From Pseudocitrobacter vendiensis (lineage in GTDB: Bacteria; Pseudomonadota; Gammaproteobacteria; Enterobacterales; Enterobacteriaceae): a DNA stretch of 64,000 bases. Below, piece by piece: positions 19,583-28,165 of the stretch (position 1 is the stretch's first letter; each line of letters starts with the position of its first letter). The position numbers and the translations under genes are program-made. The notes beneath the pieces were generated by a model. That model saw only the letters and a program-made list of their open reading frames with translations, was not told where the DNA came from and made no database searches. Location: positions 148,323-212,322 of the forward strand of contig NZ_CALSBS010000007.1 of NCBI RefSeq assembly GCF_943590815.1, in the 5' to 3' direction.

Positions 19583-22152
19583 GCGACGCCCGCACCATCC
19601 ACGCGGTATCGCACACCCACTGGGACCGCGAATGGTATTTCTCCACGCTCGATACGCAGCTGTTTGCCCTTAAGGCATTCAGCGAGTTAATCGACGCGCT
19701 GGAGAACAACCCGCGTTTCGTTTTTCATCTTGATGGACAAAGCTCCATTTTCGATGATTTCGTTCGCCTCAGGCCCGAAATGGCTCATCGCGCTCAGGCA
19801 TTGGTGGCACAAAAGCGGTTGTTGATTGGCCCGTGGTACACACAACCAGACCTGTTCAACATCAGCACCGAGTCACTGTTCCGTAATCTGCGCATCGGCA
19901 TTCATCATGCGAATCAGGCGGGTTATTGCATGCAGGTGCTTTATTTGCCCGATACCTTTGGCAGCCACGCGCAGCTTCCTCAAATTGCCCGCGCATTTGG
20001 CCTGCCCGCCATTTTGCTGCGGCGCGGTTATGACCCCAACGTGATGGGCCCGACAGAGCTCAACTGGGAGGCGCTGAATGGCGACAGCGTAACCACCGTC
20101 ATCACGCCGTTCGGCTATTCACTGGCGCACCCGGAACGCGGCGGTCGCTGGCGAAATTTCTCTCGTCACCATCTGGATGAAGAGACCTTCCCGTTGATCG
20201 CGCGAATGAAAACTTTAACGACATCGGAAGATCTTCTCTGCCCGATCGGCGGCGATCAGGTCAGTTGCGACGCAGATTTCGAAAGGCTCATTGAGGAGAT
20301 CAACCATCACAGTCACGATCGCTGGGAAGTGAGCAGCTATGAACGCTTCTTTGCCACATTAGAAGGCAAAACGTTAGCGCACTGGCGCGGAGAGTTTCGT
20401 ATCCCGCGCCTTGCCCGTGTGCACAAAAGCATTGGCTCGTCACGCTACGACATCAAAAAAGCCAATTTCGATGCCGAAGAGATCCTGACCCGTCTGGCGG
20501 AACCGATGCTGGCAATCGCACGTTTGAACGGCATAGCCCACGGCGACGCACTTCTTGAACAGGCGTGGCGCTGGCTGCTGGAAAGTCACGCTCACGACAG
20601 CATGGGCGGCTGCAACAGTGACGAAACCAACCGCGATATCCTTCACCGCTGCCGCCAGGCGCAACAGATTGGCGAAGCGATTTACAGCCTCCACGCGCGT
20701 CAGATTCTGGCGAATCTCGCACCAGACAAAAACTATCGCTTCCTGCTCAGCAACGGCACCAGTAGCCCAACCGTCACGGTGCGTCAGCAAACGCTCATCA
20801 CGCCGCAACCTAATTTCAGCGTACTGGATGAAACAGGTCAGCCGCTGCAGGTTGTCTTACGTCAGCAGCAGAAAATTCAGCGCCCGCGTCACGTGTTACT
20901 CACCCCGGATGGCGAAGTCGAAACTGAACAGCAGGCGTGGTACTACGAAAATGTGGTGGATATCCTTAATGCGCCCGTTCCGCCGCTGAGTCTGGCGCTA
21001 TTCTTCGTAGCACCAGCTTCTGCGCCACAGCCTTTGCTCGTCAGCATCCCGGAAGCGACAGCGATTGAAAATGCGTACTATCGCCTGAGCCTGCACCGCA
21101 ACGCATTGCGGCTGGAGGACAAAATTCAGGGCCGCGTACTGGAACCACTTCTTCACTTTCACGATGTTAGCGATGATGGCGATCTTTATGATTTCTCTCC
21201 TCTTCCCGGCGACGACGGTCTGCTCTTTTCGGCATTTCAGCGCGTGGCGATACGCCTTCATCCGGCACATCAGGAGATGCACCTTCGCGCCACGCTCACT
21301 TTGCCGGAAGCGCTGAACGACGATCGCCGCACGCGTAGTGAAAACACACGATCTGTCGCCGTAGAACTGATCGTTACGCTCGAAGACGACATCATCCGTT
21401 TTGCCATGAGCGTCGATAATCAGGTACGCGAGCATCGCCTGCAGCTGCGTTTTAACAGCGGAAAAGTGATCAGTGCGGTAAACGCCGACGTGCCTTTCGG
21501 TTCAATCGCACGCGAAAACCAGGCCATCAACAGCGCTGCGGGGTTTGCCGAAATGCCTGTCGATATCGAACCGTTTATGCACCAGCTTAGCGCGCATCCT
21601 GATTTCCATTTTTTTGCACGTGGCCTGAAAGAGTATGAATATCACGGGCAGGAGTTGCGGGTGACGCTGTTTCGCGGCACCGGCAATCTTGGCAAAGATG
21701 ATCTGCTTTATCGTCCGGGTCGTGCCTCCGGGCAGCGGATGGCAACACCCGAAGGCAACCTCATTGGTAAGCTGCATTTTGAATTTGCACTCTGCCTGGC
21801 AGGGCTCTCGCCTGCCCAGCTTGCCATTCGTCAGCAACACTACAGCTTCTCGCCGGTACTCTGGCAATGGCAGCACGATCGCAGCTGTCTGCATCGACTG
21901 GATAATTTTGATCTGCATATTCCGCAGCAGGAAATGGCACGGTTAAAAATTCTGGACGCGCTACCAGAAGGATTCATCGTTAGCGGCGTAGACGTGCTGT
22001 ACGGGCAAACGCTGGTGCGGCTTTACAACCCTTCAGCAGAGGAATTACCGATTCCCGCGCCGTGGCTGCCGCATCTGTGCAACGCCATGGGCGAGCCGGA
22101 GGAAAAAAACCGGTTACGGGGTTATGACCATTTAACACTTAAAGTGGAGTAA
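19579..22152 (+). CDS. GH38 alpha-mannosidase, MngB-like
   Basis: An 857-residue glycoside hydrolase family 38 enzyme; E. coli MngB, which splits mannosyl-glycerate-6-phosphate, is 877 residues. The zinc motif SHTHWDREW (H14, D16) and the nucleophile motif LYLPDTFGSH (D125) are intact, and SHAHDSMGGCNSDETNRDI is the third family signature. The C-terminal beta domains follow. No signal peptide. In E. coli MngB works with a fructose-type PTS (MngA); here the partner is a glucose-type EIICB, so the substrate is probably a different alpha-mannoside. Confidence 0.85.
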   Translation: MSDARTIHAVSHTHWDREWYFSTLDTQLFALKAFSELIDALENNPRFVFHLDGQSSIFDDFVRLRPEMAHRAQALVAQKRLLIGPWYTQPDLFNISTESLFRNLRIGIHHANQAGYCMQVLYLPDTFGSHAQLPQIARAFGLPAILLRRGYDPNVMGPTELNWEALNGDSVTTVITPFGYSLAHPERGGRWRNFSRHHLDEETFPLIARMKTLTTSEDLLCPIGGDQVSCDADFERLIEEINHHSHDRWEVSSYERFFATLEGKTLAHWRGEFRIPRLARVHKSIGSSRYDIKKANFDAEEILTRLAEPMLAIARLNGIAHGDALLEQAWRWLLESHAHDSMGGCNSDETNRDILHRCRQAQQIGEAIYSLHARQILANLAPDKNYRFLLSNGTSSPTVTVRQQTLITPQPNFSVLDETGQPLQVVLRQQQKIQRPRHVLLTPDGEVETEQQAWYYENVVDILNAPVPPLSLALFFVAPASAPQPLLVSIPEATAIENAYYRLSLHRNALRLEDKIQGRVLEPLLHFHDVSDDGDLYDFSPLPGDDGLLFSAFQRVAIRLHPAHQEMHLRATLTLPEALNDDRRTRSENTRSVAVELIVTLEDDIIRFAMSVDNQVREHRLQLRFNSGKVISAVNADVPFGSIARENQAINSAAGFAEMPVDIEPFMHQLSAHPDFHFFARGLKEYEYHGQELRVTLFRGTGNLGKDDLLYRPGRASGQRMATPEGNLIGKLHFEFALCLAGLSPAQLAIRQQHYSFSPVLWQWQHDRSCLHRLDNFDLHIPQQEMARLKILDALPEGFIVSGVDVLYGQTLVRLYNPSAEELPIPAPWLPHLCNAMGEPEEKNRLRGYDHLTLKVE

Positions 22153-22161
22153 AAAGGGAGT

Positions 22162-22196
22162 GCCCGGTCGTTTTACCGCCGGCCGGGCTTCTCTTT
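22162..22196 (+). terminator. Terminator of the PTS/mannosidase operon
   Basis: GCCCGG ... CCGGGC hairpin followed by TTCTCTTT, ten bases after the GH38 stop codon. Confidence 0.75.
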
Positions 22197-22279
22197 ATGA
22201 ATTCTGAAAGTGCATTGGTGCGCTTCAATCTTCACACTTGTTATGCCATCGTCCGGTTTTTAACTCACGGATGAAAGTC

Positions 22280-23155
22280 ATGAAAGCGCCTGCCCTAAAG
22301 TTACCTTTTCAGCCCCAAAAGATTGTATTCATCACCTTTTCTGGACTCATTATTCTTTTCCTGATGCTTCTCTCCTGGTACACCGTCAACGAAGGTGAAC
22401 GCGGTATTCTCTTGCGTTATGGAAAAATTGTGAAAGTCGCTGAGCCGGGTCTCGGGTTTAAAATCCCGTTTATCGAAAGCGTGGAAAAGATCTCCACTCG
22501 TAATCAGGCCGTGGTTTATCAGGGGCTTCAGGCTTACAGTCGCGATCAACAGCCCGCGCAAATGACCGTATCCGTCAGCTTCCATATTCCGCCTTCAGAA
22601 GCTGGCGCGGTCTACACCACCTACAACACCATTGACGCACTTAAAGACAGGCTGATTGTCCGCCAGCTTCCTACACAGCTGGAAAACGTATTTGGTCAGT
22701 ACACCGCCATCAGCGCGGTACAGGATCGTACAAAGCTGGTGCAGGATCTGCAAAACGCGATGCGTAAAGCCGTCATTGGCCCGGTCGTTATCGATGGGGT
22801 ACAAATTGAAAATATCGATTTTTCCGACGCTTATGAAAAATCGATTGAAGACAGGATGAAGGCGGAAGTCGCCATTGCCACCCGTAAGCAAAATCTGGAG
22901 ACCGAAAAAATCCAGGCGCAGATAGCCATCACCCAGGCGCAGGCAGAAGCCGAAAGTAAGCTGGCCTCAGCCAAAGCCGAAGCAGAGACCATTCGTTTAA
23001 AAGGGGCGGCAGAAGCAGAAGCCATTCGTCTGCGCGGAGAAGCGCTGCGCGATAACCCGAATCTCATCGCGCTAACGACCGCTGAACGCTGGAACGGTAA
23101 ACTGCCGGATACCATGATTCCGGGTGCAACGGTGCCGTTTATTTCGACGAAATAA
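22280..23155 (+). CDS. SPFH/prohibitin-domain membrane protein
   Basis: A prohibitin-family protein of about 291 residues. One N-terminal membrane anchor (IVFITFSGLIILFLMLLSWYTV) is followed by the SPFH domain (VNEGERGILLRYGKIVKVAEPGLGFKIPF) and a long Ala/Glu-rich coiled coil (about 190-260). SPFH proteins form large rings on the inner membrane and often guard proteases such as FtsH. The start is uncertain: ATG 22280 has GGA eight bases upstream, 22271 is in frame and 9 bp earlier. Single gene between two terminators, no known partner beside it. Confidence 0.8.
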   Translation: MKAPALKLPFQPQKIVFITFSGLIILFLMLLSWYTVNEGERGILLRYGKIVKVAEPGLGFKIPFIESVEKISTRNQAVVYQGLQAYSRDQQPAQMTVSVSFHIPPSEAGAVYTTYNTIDALKDRLIVRQLPTQLENVFGQYTAISAVQDRTKLVQDLQNAMRKAVIGPVVIDGVQIENIDFSDAYEKSIEDRMKAEVAIATRKQNLETEKIQAQIAITQAQAEAESKLASAKAEAETIRLKGAAEAEAIRLRGEALRDNPNLIALTTAERWNGKLPDTMIPGATVPFISTK

Positions 23156-23160
23156 AAAAA

Positions 23161-23180
23161 GGGCCGCTTTCGCGGCCCTT
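23161..23180. terminator. Bidirectional terminator, SPFH gene / tktA
   Basis: GGGCCGC - TTTC - GCGGCCC with an A-run before it and TT after it, between convergent genes. Confidence 0.85.
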
Positions 23181-23199
23181 CTCACAAGTATCTAACCGA

Positions 23200-25191
23200 T
23201 TACAGCAGCGCTTTTGCTTTCGCAACAACGTTGTCAACGGTGAAGCCGAACTCTTCAAACAGCAGCTCTGCCGGCGCAGACTCACCGAAGGTGGTCATGC
23301 CGACGATCGCGCCGTTCAGGCCAACGTATTTGAACCAGTAGTCTGCGATACCGGCTTCCACAGCAACGCGTGCGGAAACGGCTTTCGGCAGTACAGATTC
23401 ACGGTAAGCCGCATCCTGCTTGTCGAATGCGTCAGTAGACGGCATGGAAACCACGCGCGCTTTCACGCCTTCGGCAGTCAGTTTTTCGTATGCCGCTACG
23501 GCCAGTTCAACTTCAGAACCGGTTGCGATGAAGATCAGTTCCGGCTGGCCGGCACAGTCTTTCAGCACATAACCGCCGCGCGCGATGTTTGCCAGTTGCT
23601 CTTCAGTACGTTCCTGCTGCGCCAGGTTCTGACGGGAAAGGATCAGCGCAGTCGGGCCGTCCTGACGCTCAACACCGTATTTCCACGCAACCGCGGATTC
23701 AACCTGGTCACATGGACGCCATGTGGACATGTTCGGGGTCACGCGCAGAGAAGCGACCTGCTCAACCGGCTGGTGAGTCGGGCCATCTTCGCCCAGACCG
23801 ATGGAGTCGTGGGTATAAACCATCACCTGACGCTGTTTCATCAGCGCAGCCATACGAACGGCATTACGCGCGTATTCAACGAACATCAGGAAGGTAGAGG
23901 TGTACGGCAGGAAACCACCGTGCAGGGAGATACCGTTGGCGATCGCGGTCATACCGAATTCACGTACACCGTAATGGATGTAGTTACCGGCAGTATCTTC
24001 GTTGATAGGCTTAGAACCAGACCACAGGGTCAGGTTAGACGGAGCCAGGTCAGCGGAGCCGCCGAGGAATTCCGGCAGCAGCGGGCCGAACGCTTCGATA
24101 GCATTCTGAGACGCTTTACGGCTGGCGATTTTCGCCGGGTTAGCCTGCAGTTTTGCGATGAATTCGTTGGCTTTCGCATCGAAGTCAGACGGCATTTCGC
24201 CTTTCATACGACGGGTGAATTCAGCAGCTTCCTGCGGGAAGGCTTTCGCGTAGGCAGCGAATTTATCATTCCAGGCAGATTCTTTCGCCTGACCTGCTTC
24301 TTTCGCATCCCACTGCGCGTAAATTTCAGACGGGATTTCGAACGGCGCGTATTTCCAGCCCAGTTTTTCGCGGGTCAGCGCGATTTCAGCGTCGCCCAGC
24401 GGCGCACCATGGGAGTCATGGGTACCGGCTTTGTTCGGCGAACCGAAACCGATAATGGTTTTGCACATCAGCAGGGACGGTTTGTCAGTCACTGCGCGCG
24501 CTTCTTCTACTGCGCGTTTGATGGAATCAGCATCGTGGCCATCAACACCGCGAACAACGTGCCAGCCGTAAGCTTCAAAACGTTTTGCGGTATCGTCGGT
24601 GAACCAGCCTTCAACGTGACCATCGATTGAGATACCGTTGTCATCGTAGAACGCAACCAGTTTGCCCAGTTTCAGGGTACCTGCCAGAGAACATACCTCG
24701 TGAGAGATACCTTCCATCATGCAACCGTCGCCCATGAACGCATAGGTGAAGTGGTCAACGATGTCGTGGCCCGGACGGTTGAACTGCGCCGCCAGCGTTT
24801 TTTCTGCAATCGCCATACCGACCGCATTCGCAATACCCTGACCCAGCGGACCCGTAGTGGTTTCTACACCGGCGGTGTAGCCCACTTCCGGGTGACCCGG
24901 AGTTTTGGAGTGCAGCTGACGGAAGTTTTTCAATTCTTCCATCGGCAGATCGTAACCTGTGAGGTGCAGCAGGCTGTAGATCAGCATGGAGCCGTGGCCG
25001 TTGGACAGCACGAAGCGGTCACGGTCAGCCCAGGAAGGGTTCTGTGGGTTGTGGTTCATGAAATCACGCCACAGGACTTCGGCAATGTCAGCCATACCCA
25101 TCGGGGCACCCGGGTGACCGGATTTGGCTTTCTGTACTGCGTCCATGCTCAGCGCACGAATAGCATTAGCAAGCTCTTTACGTGAGGACAT
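23200..25191 (-). CDS. tktA: Transketolase A
   Basis: ThDP-dependent transketolase, 663 residues (E. coli TktA also has 663), moving two-carbon units between sugar phosphates in the pentose-phosphate pathway. ThDP-binding motif [32 protein letters not shown], substrate-binding [17 protein letters not shown], and the pyrimidine-domain glutamate in [15 protein letters not shown] are all present. Highly optimised codon use. TktA rather than TktB because of its loiP neighbour and backbone position. Confidence 0.99.
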   Translation of the reverse strand: MSSRKELANAIRALSMDAVQKAKSGHPGAPMGMADIAEVLWRDFMNHNPQNPSWADRDRFVLSNGHGSMLIYSLLHLTGYDLPMEELKNFRQLHSKTPGHPEVGYTAGVETTTGPLGQGIANAVGMAIAEKTLAAQFNRPGHDIVDHFTYAFMGDGCMMEGISHEVCSLAGTLKLGKLVAFYDDNGISIDGHVEGWFTDDTAKRFEAYGWHVVRGVDGHDADSIKRAVEEARAVTDKPSLLMCKTIIGFGSPNKAGTHDSHGAPLGDAEIALTREKLGWKYAPFEIPSEIYAQWDAKEAGQAKESAWNDKFAAYAKAFPQEAAEFTRRMKGEMPSDFDAKANEFIAKLQANPAKIASRKASQNAIEAFGPLLPEFLGGSADLAPSNLTLWSGSKPINEDTAGNYIHYGVREFGMTAIANGISLHGGFLPYTSTFLMFVEYARNAVRMAALMKQRQVMVYTHDSIGLGEDGPTHQPVEQVASLRVTPNMSTWRPCDQVESAVAWKYGVERQDGPTALILSRQNLAQQERTEEQLANIARGGYVLKDCAGQPELIFIATGSEVELAVAAYEKLTAEGVKARVVSMPSTDAFDKQDAAYRESVLPKAVSARVAVEAGIADYWFKYVGLNGAIVGMTTFGESAPAELLFEEFGFTVDNVVAKAKALL

Positions 25192-25471
25192 TTTGACTCC
25201 AGTTCGGACTGTTGAAGGCTATGCCCCTTAACGACTTGACGACCGCGCGTTATGGGCTACGCCAGAAAAAAGTGCCAACAATGTAACCCAAGCGACAAGT
25301 CATGTACATGGACCATCCTTTTGCCGCTTCAGAAATCTCCGGAACAGGGCACACTCTGTGCAAACCTCTCGCTCATCTTTAAGGATTTTCTTTATACTTA
25401 GCCACAATCCCGCTCCGTTTACCTGGAGCACTTTTACACATTTATATCGATAAGCGAGTTCGGTAAACATC

Positions 25472-26230
25472 ATGAAAACACGCACAATCGTGCTGGCTCT
25501 GGGCGCTTCACTGCTGCTGAGCGGCTGTCAGAATATGGATTCAAACGGCATGTTAAACTCCGGCGCGGGTGCTTTTCAGGCCTTTTCGCTGAGTGATGAG
25601 CAGGTACAGTCGTTAAGCGATCAGGCCTGTAAGGATATGGACAGTAAAGCAACCATCGCTCCGGCCAGTAGCGAGTACACAGTACGCCTGAATAAAATCG
25701 CCGCGGCATTGGGCAATGACATCAACGGTCAACCGGTAAACTACAAAGTGTACGTCGCCAAAGACGTGAACGCTTTCGCCATGGCAAATGGCTGCATCCG
25801 CGTTTACAGCGGATTGATGGACTTGATGAACGATAATGAAGTTGAAGCTGTTATTGGTCACGAAATGGGTCACGTTGCATTAGGTCACGTGAAAAAAGGA
25901 ATGCAGGTGGCCATTGGCACAAATGCCTTGCGCGCCGCGGCGGCTTCGGCAGGTGGAATTGTCGGCAGTCTTTCCCAGTCTCAATTAGGCGATTTGGGTG
26001 AAAAACTGGTCAACGCCCAGTTTACACAGCGCCAGGAATCCGAAGCGGATGATTACTCTTACGACCTACTGCGTAAACGCGGGATCAACCCAACCGGCCT
26101 TGCCACCAGCTTTGAAAAACTGGCGAAACTGGAAGACGGTCGTCAGAGTTCCATGTTCGACGATCACCCGGCATCGCAGGAACGTGCGGCGCACATTCGT
26201 CAGCGTCTGGCGGCAGACGGGATTAAGTAA
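25472..26230 (+). CDS. loiP: Metalloprotease lipoprotein LoiP (YggG)
   Basis: A 252-residue M48-family zinc metalloprotease. A lipoprotein signal (LGASLLLSGCQN, lipobox LSGC) anchors it, in E. coli to the outer membrane. The zinc site is HEMGH in VIGHEMGHVALGHVKKG, and the third ligand lies in QRQESEADDYSYDLL. In E. coli it is induced at low osmolarity and works with the related BepA and with YcaL. Divergent from tktA. Confidence 0.95.
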   Translation: MKTRTIVLALGASLLLSGCQNMDSNGMLNSGAGAFQAFSLSDEQVQSLSDQACKDMDSKATIAPASSEYTVRLNKIAAALGNDINGQPVNYKVYVAKDVNAFAMANGCIRVYSGLMDLMNDNEVEAVIGHEMGHVALGHVKKGMQVAIGTNALRAAAASAGGIVGSLSQSQLGDLGEKLVNAQFTQRQESEADDYSYDLLRKRGINPTGLATSFEKLAKLEDGRQSSMFDDHPASQERAAHIRQRLAADGIK

Positions 26231-26368
26231 CTCCCCCTCACCCTCACCCTCTCCCTGAGGGAGAGGGAACAGTTCTGCACCGGTTTTCTCCCTCTCCCCG
26301 TGGGAGAGGGAACAGTTCTGCACCGGTTTTCTCCCTCTCCCAGTGGGAGAGGGCCGGGGTGAGGGCAT
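26231..26368. repeat. Three-unit palindromic repeat array, 43-bp period
   Basis: Three copies of CCCTCTCCC-N3-GGGAGAGGG at 26247-26267, 26290-26310 and 26333-26353, exactly 43 bp apart. The spacer (AACAGTTCTGCACCGGTTTT) is the same in both gaps. The array is flanked by CCCTCACCC on the left and GGGGTGAGGG on the right, so the whole block is a nested palindrome. It belongs to the family also seen near 28.1, 43.6, 50.8 and 64.0 kb. It lies directly after loiP and may end its transcript. Confidence 0.9.
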
Positions 26369-26765
26369 CAGCGCGCACATTCCCTCCCGTTCATCCTCGT
26401 TATGAATATTTGTTCATAGCTAATGCGTTTATTTTATTCATCATTAAATCGCATCAATCGCTAATTAAACAGCACAATTTGCTAACAACAACTGAAAATT
26501 GCCAAATAAATAATTTCAAAAGATCGCGTTTCAAAAGATATTTATTTTGCCATTTACAAACTTCATGTTCATTCTCTCCTTGAGAATAAACCAATGCCAT
26601 ATAATCCATAGTCCATCCCCTGTAAGCCTTGCCAGCAGGGGCCTGACATACCCGGCAATAACGAAGAAACATTTACACATATAATGATTGCAATCGTTAT
26701 TCATTCAGGAGAATATCGCGAGGAACTCAATACTTTTAATATAGACAGACAGAGACGTTCCCGCC
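26369..26765. promoter_or_regulatory. AT-rich upstream region of the OprD porin gene, with a 20-bp palindrome
   Basis: About 400 bp without a convincing gene. At 26681-26700 there is ATAATGATTG-CAATCGTTAT, a palindrome with one mismatch that resembles a Fur box but has a GC centre; a TATAAT sequence overlaps its left edge (26680-26685). It is probably an operator for the porin gene. Which factor binds is unknown. Confidence 0.45.
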
Positions 26766-28034
26766 GTGAAAAATAAATTATCGTTAATTGCATTAGGCCT
26801 GATCGCCGCTACACCTGCATTTGCCAGCCAGCAATCCGAAAGCCAGGGCTTTGTTGATGACAGCCATTTAGACGTATTTTTGCGCAATGCGTATATCAAC
26901 CGTGATTATCAGGATGGGCTGAAAGATAAAGCCGAATGGGGTCAGGGTATTATCGCGACTTTCGAATCTGGCTTCACTCAGGGTGTGGTGGGTTTTGGCG
27001 TTGACGGTATTGCGCAGTATGGCGTGCGTCTGGACGGTGGCCGTGGCCGCAGCGGCGCGGGCGGGATCGACTTCTTCGCCCAGGATAACGATGGTCGCGC
27101 GAAATCTGACCTCGCGAAATTTGGCGCGACGGTTAAAGCCCGTTTCTCGAATACCGTACTGAGCTACGGTACCCAGCGCCCGGCGCTGCCGATTCTGACG
27201 GCGGATGATTCTCGTCTGTTATACGAAACCTACACCGGTACCCTGTTGACCTCTAAAGAGATCGACGGCCTGGAAGTGAACGCCGGTTACTTTACCGACG
27301 AACAGCGTAAGAGTGACGATAGCCATAACTCCGGCCTCGAAAGCATCTCCTTCGGCGGCGCGAGCTATCAGTTTAACGACCAGTTCAGCGGGGCAATCTA
27401 TGCGTCTCACATTGAAGATGTGATGAACAAACAGTACCTGGGCCTGAACTACAAACAACCGTTCAGCACCGGCCAGCAGTTGGTTCTTGATTTCAACGGT
27501 TATAACTCTCGCCTGACTCCGGGCTATGCTGAATCGCTGGACACCGGCCGCAGCAACAGCATCTGGAGCCTGGCTGCCAGCTATATCTGGGATATTCATA
27601 CCTTTAAAATTGCTTACCAGCAGAGCAGCGGCAGCACTGGCTATAACTATGGCGGTTACCGTAATCAGGGCGGCGTAGGCGATGGCGGCAACACCATCTG
27701 GCTGGCGAACTCCTACTGGTCCGATTTTAACGGGGAAGACGAACGTTCATGGCAGGCATCTTACGGCCTGGACTTCGCGGGTCTCGGTTTACCGGGCCTG
27801 AGCTGGACCACCGCTTACGTGCGCGGCGATAACATCAAAACCTCGCAGACCAGCAACGGTAAAGAACACGAATGGTTCAACCAGGTGCAATACCAGGTTC
27901 AGGACGGCGTGGCGAAGGATCTGAAATTCAAAGTCCGTTACTCCGTACTGCGCGTCTCTAACAACGCCAGCGACTATAACGTGAGCGGGAACGAAGTTCG
28001 CGTGTACGTCGAGTATCCGTTCAACGTATTCTGA
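26766..28034 (+). CDS. OprD-family outer-membrane porin
   Basis: A 422-residue OprD-type substrate-specific porin. It starts at a GTG (reads MKNKLSLIALGLIAATPAFA, a signal peptide ending Ala-Phe-Ala). The mature N-terminus SQGFVDDSHLDVFLRNAYINRDY is the family signature, and the barrel ends in aromatic EYPFNVF. OprD-family channels take up small carboxylates, basic amino acids or aromatic acids, and often lie beside degradation genes. Here it converges on the 14-gene catabolic operon and probably serves as its outer-membrane entry. It is unusual in enterics, which mainly use OmpC/F porins. Confidence 0.85.
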   Translation: MKNKLSLIALGLIAATPAFASQQSESQGFVDDSHLDVFLRNAYINRDYQDGLKDKAEWGQGIIATFESGFTQGVVGFGVDGIAQYGVRLDGGRGRSGAGGIDFFAQDNDGRAKSDLAKFGATVKARFSNTVLSYGTQRPALPILTADDSRLLYETYTGTLLTSKEIDGLEVNAGYFTDEQRKSDDSHNSGLESISFGGASYQFNDQFSGAIYASHIEDVMNKQYLGLNYKQPFSTGQQLVLDFNGYNSRLTPGYAESLDTGRSNSIWSLAASYIWDIHTFKIAYQQSSGSTGYNYGGYRNQGGVGDGGNTIWLANSYWSDFNGEDERSWQASYGLDFAGLGLPGLSWTTAYVRGDNIKTSQTSNGKEHEWFNQVQYQVQDGVAKDLKFKVRYSVLRVSNNASDYNVSGNEVRVYVEYPFNVF

Positions 28035-28042
28035 TATAAACC

Positions 28043-28151
28043 GCCCCTCACCCTGCCCTCTCCCAAAGGGAGAGGGTAAAACCCTGCGCAAAATGTCACA
28101 TCTCGCGTTGTTTGTTCCCTCTCCTTTTGGGAGAGGGTTAGGGTGAGGGGG
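28043..28151. repeat. Palindromic repeat pair between the porin and ThDP genes
   Basis: Two CCCTCTCC/GGGAGAGGG palindromes (28056-28076 and 28117-28137), flanked outward by CCCTCACCC and GGGTGAGGGG, in inverted arrangement around a 40-bp spacer. Same family as 26231-26368. It occupies the gap between two convergent genes, so it probably acts as a bidirectional terminator. Confidence 0.88.
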
Positions 28152-28165
28152 AAAAAGACCGCACC

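Noticed and set aside
26231..26368. Possible CRISPR array
   Set aside because: Units are self-palindromic with identical spacers; CRISPR spacers differ from each other and no cas gene is near.
26359..26583. Small ORF in the region upstream of the OprD porin
   Set aside because: Starts inside the repeat array, low-complexity translation, no ribosome site.
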